Source: Candidatus Omnitrophota bacterium (GTDB lineage: Bacteria > Omnitrophota > Gorgyraeia > Zapsychrales > Fredricksoniimonadaceae). Taken from it: a stretch of 6,413 nucleotides of DNA. Location of the stretch: positions 1 to 6,413 of the forward strand of contig JAEUSC010000469.1 of assembly GCA_016789035.1 (NCBI GenBank), in the 5' to 3' direction. The notes below the pieces were generated by a model. That model saw only the letters and a list, made by a program, of their open reading frames with translations. It ran no database searches and was not told the DNA's origin. This document shows, in pieces, positions 6,117 through 6,413 of the stretch; positions within the stretch are counted from its first letter, which is position 1, and the number at the start of each line of letters is the position of its first letter. A program made the translations under genes and the position numbers.

Positions 6117-6159
6117 AAACTTATTTTCTGCAAAGAATTTATTTCAAATCCTGCCGGCG

Positions 6160-6413
6160 CTATCGCTTAATTGCACCTAGCTGCGTAATCAACGAATTAC
6201 AAATTTTCTCATGAACCGAGTTAACCGATTCTTCTTTCAGGGTCCCTTGCAGAGATTGATATGTTAAAGAAAAAACAATTCCGCGATAGCCTGTTTGAAT
6301 TTTCTCACCCACATACTGTTCGACAAATCGGACAGATTTTAGAATTCCGCCTCCATTTGTAAAGCAAATGTCTTTGATTTGGTCAAAAACAGTTTCTAGT
6401 TTCACCGCAAGAC
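6160..6413 (-). CDS. pheT: Phenylalanyl-tRNA synthetase beta subunit, C-terminal end (cut by window edge)
   Basis: The beta subunit of the PheS2-PheT2 enzyme that charges tRNA-Phe. Only the last 83 or so codons are in the window; the reading frame is open to the right edge, and the GTG at 6405 is an internal valine codon, not a start. What is visible is the ferredoxin-fold anticodon-binding (FDX-ACB) domain: GGGILKSVRFVEQYVGEKI matches the family block L.sv.lFDvY.GeqI. This is followed by SLTYQS and GTLKEESVNSVHEKI, matching the usual FRLTYQ...RTLTDEEVN..H..I, and a family-like end LITQLGAIKR. The protein ends with TAG at 6160-6162. In many bacteria zapA follows pheT; here the 6S RNA region follows directly. 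Confidence 0.94.
   Translation of the reverse strand, partial: LAVKLETVFDQIKDICFTNGGGILKSVRFVEQYVGEKIQTGYRGIVFSLTYQSLQGTLKEESVNSVHEKICNSLITQLGAIKR

Noticed and set aside
5867..6159. Possible zapA gene after pheT
   Set aside because: No minus-strand frame of suitable length or ZapA-like sequence exists here; the gap is filled by the structured RNA.
5929..6180. An 83-codon plus-strand frame in the pheT-rarA gap
   Set aside because: It is antisense to the 6S-like RNA and runs into pheT; base pairing, not coding, explains the sequence.

Overview
This is an ordinary bacterial housekeeping region. Every protein-coding gene lies on the minus strand. In transcription order (right to left) I read: the 3' end of pheT; a structured non-coding RNA that I interpret as 6S RNA (ssrS); rarA; a 5-formyltetrahydrofolate cyclo-ligase gene (fthC/ygfA); rny (RNase Y); ymdB (metallophosphoesterase); a small single-domain PilZ gene; and the 5' part of gltX, which runs off the left edge. 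I see no mobile element, CRISPR array, tRNA or rRNA, and no supported gene on the plus strand.

The organism is a Gram-negative-type or candidate-phylum bacterium of moderate GC. Three things point away from a well-studied proteobacterium or Bacillus: the mix of a pheT/6S/fthC neighbourhood (as in Proteobacteria) with 6S next to rarA and an rny-ymdB pair (as in Firmicutes), a small PilZ protein, and a GluRS with a shortened catalytic insertion. An Omnitrophota-like lineage is my best guess, but this is inference from gene style and order and not proven.

Region by region: 6160-6413 is the FDX-ACB end of PheT. 5867-6159 holds an extended -10 promoter and a long foldable RNA, with no zapA where many genomes have it. 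4532-5866 is rarA. 4434-4531 carries a good sigma70-type promoter with an inverted repeat at its predicted start site, driving fthC (3873-4433). 3747-3872 carries an intrinsic terminator that overlaps a possible promoter, then a strong ribosome binding site for rny (2181-3746). 2096-2180 is dominated by a 13-bp perfect inverted repeat between rny and ymdB. ymdB, the PilZ gene and gltX follow at gaps of 116 and 74 bases and may share transcription.

Functionally the window combines RNA and translation housekeeping (PheT, GluRS, RNase Y, 6S RNA), replication-fork maintenance (RarA), one-carbon metabolism (FthC) and possible cyclic-nucleotide signalling (YmdB, PilZ). I found no new multi-gene system. 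The points worth checking are the 6S RNA and its alternative folds, the intergenic regulatory structures, and the family-motif departures in GluRS, YmdB, RarA and FthC.
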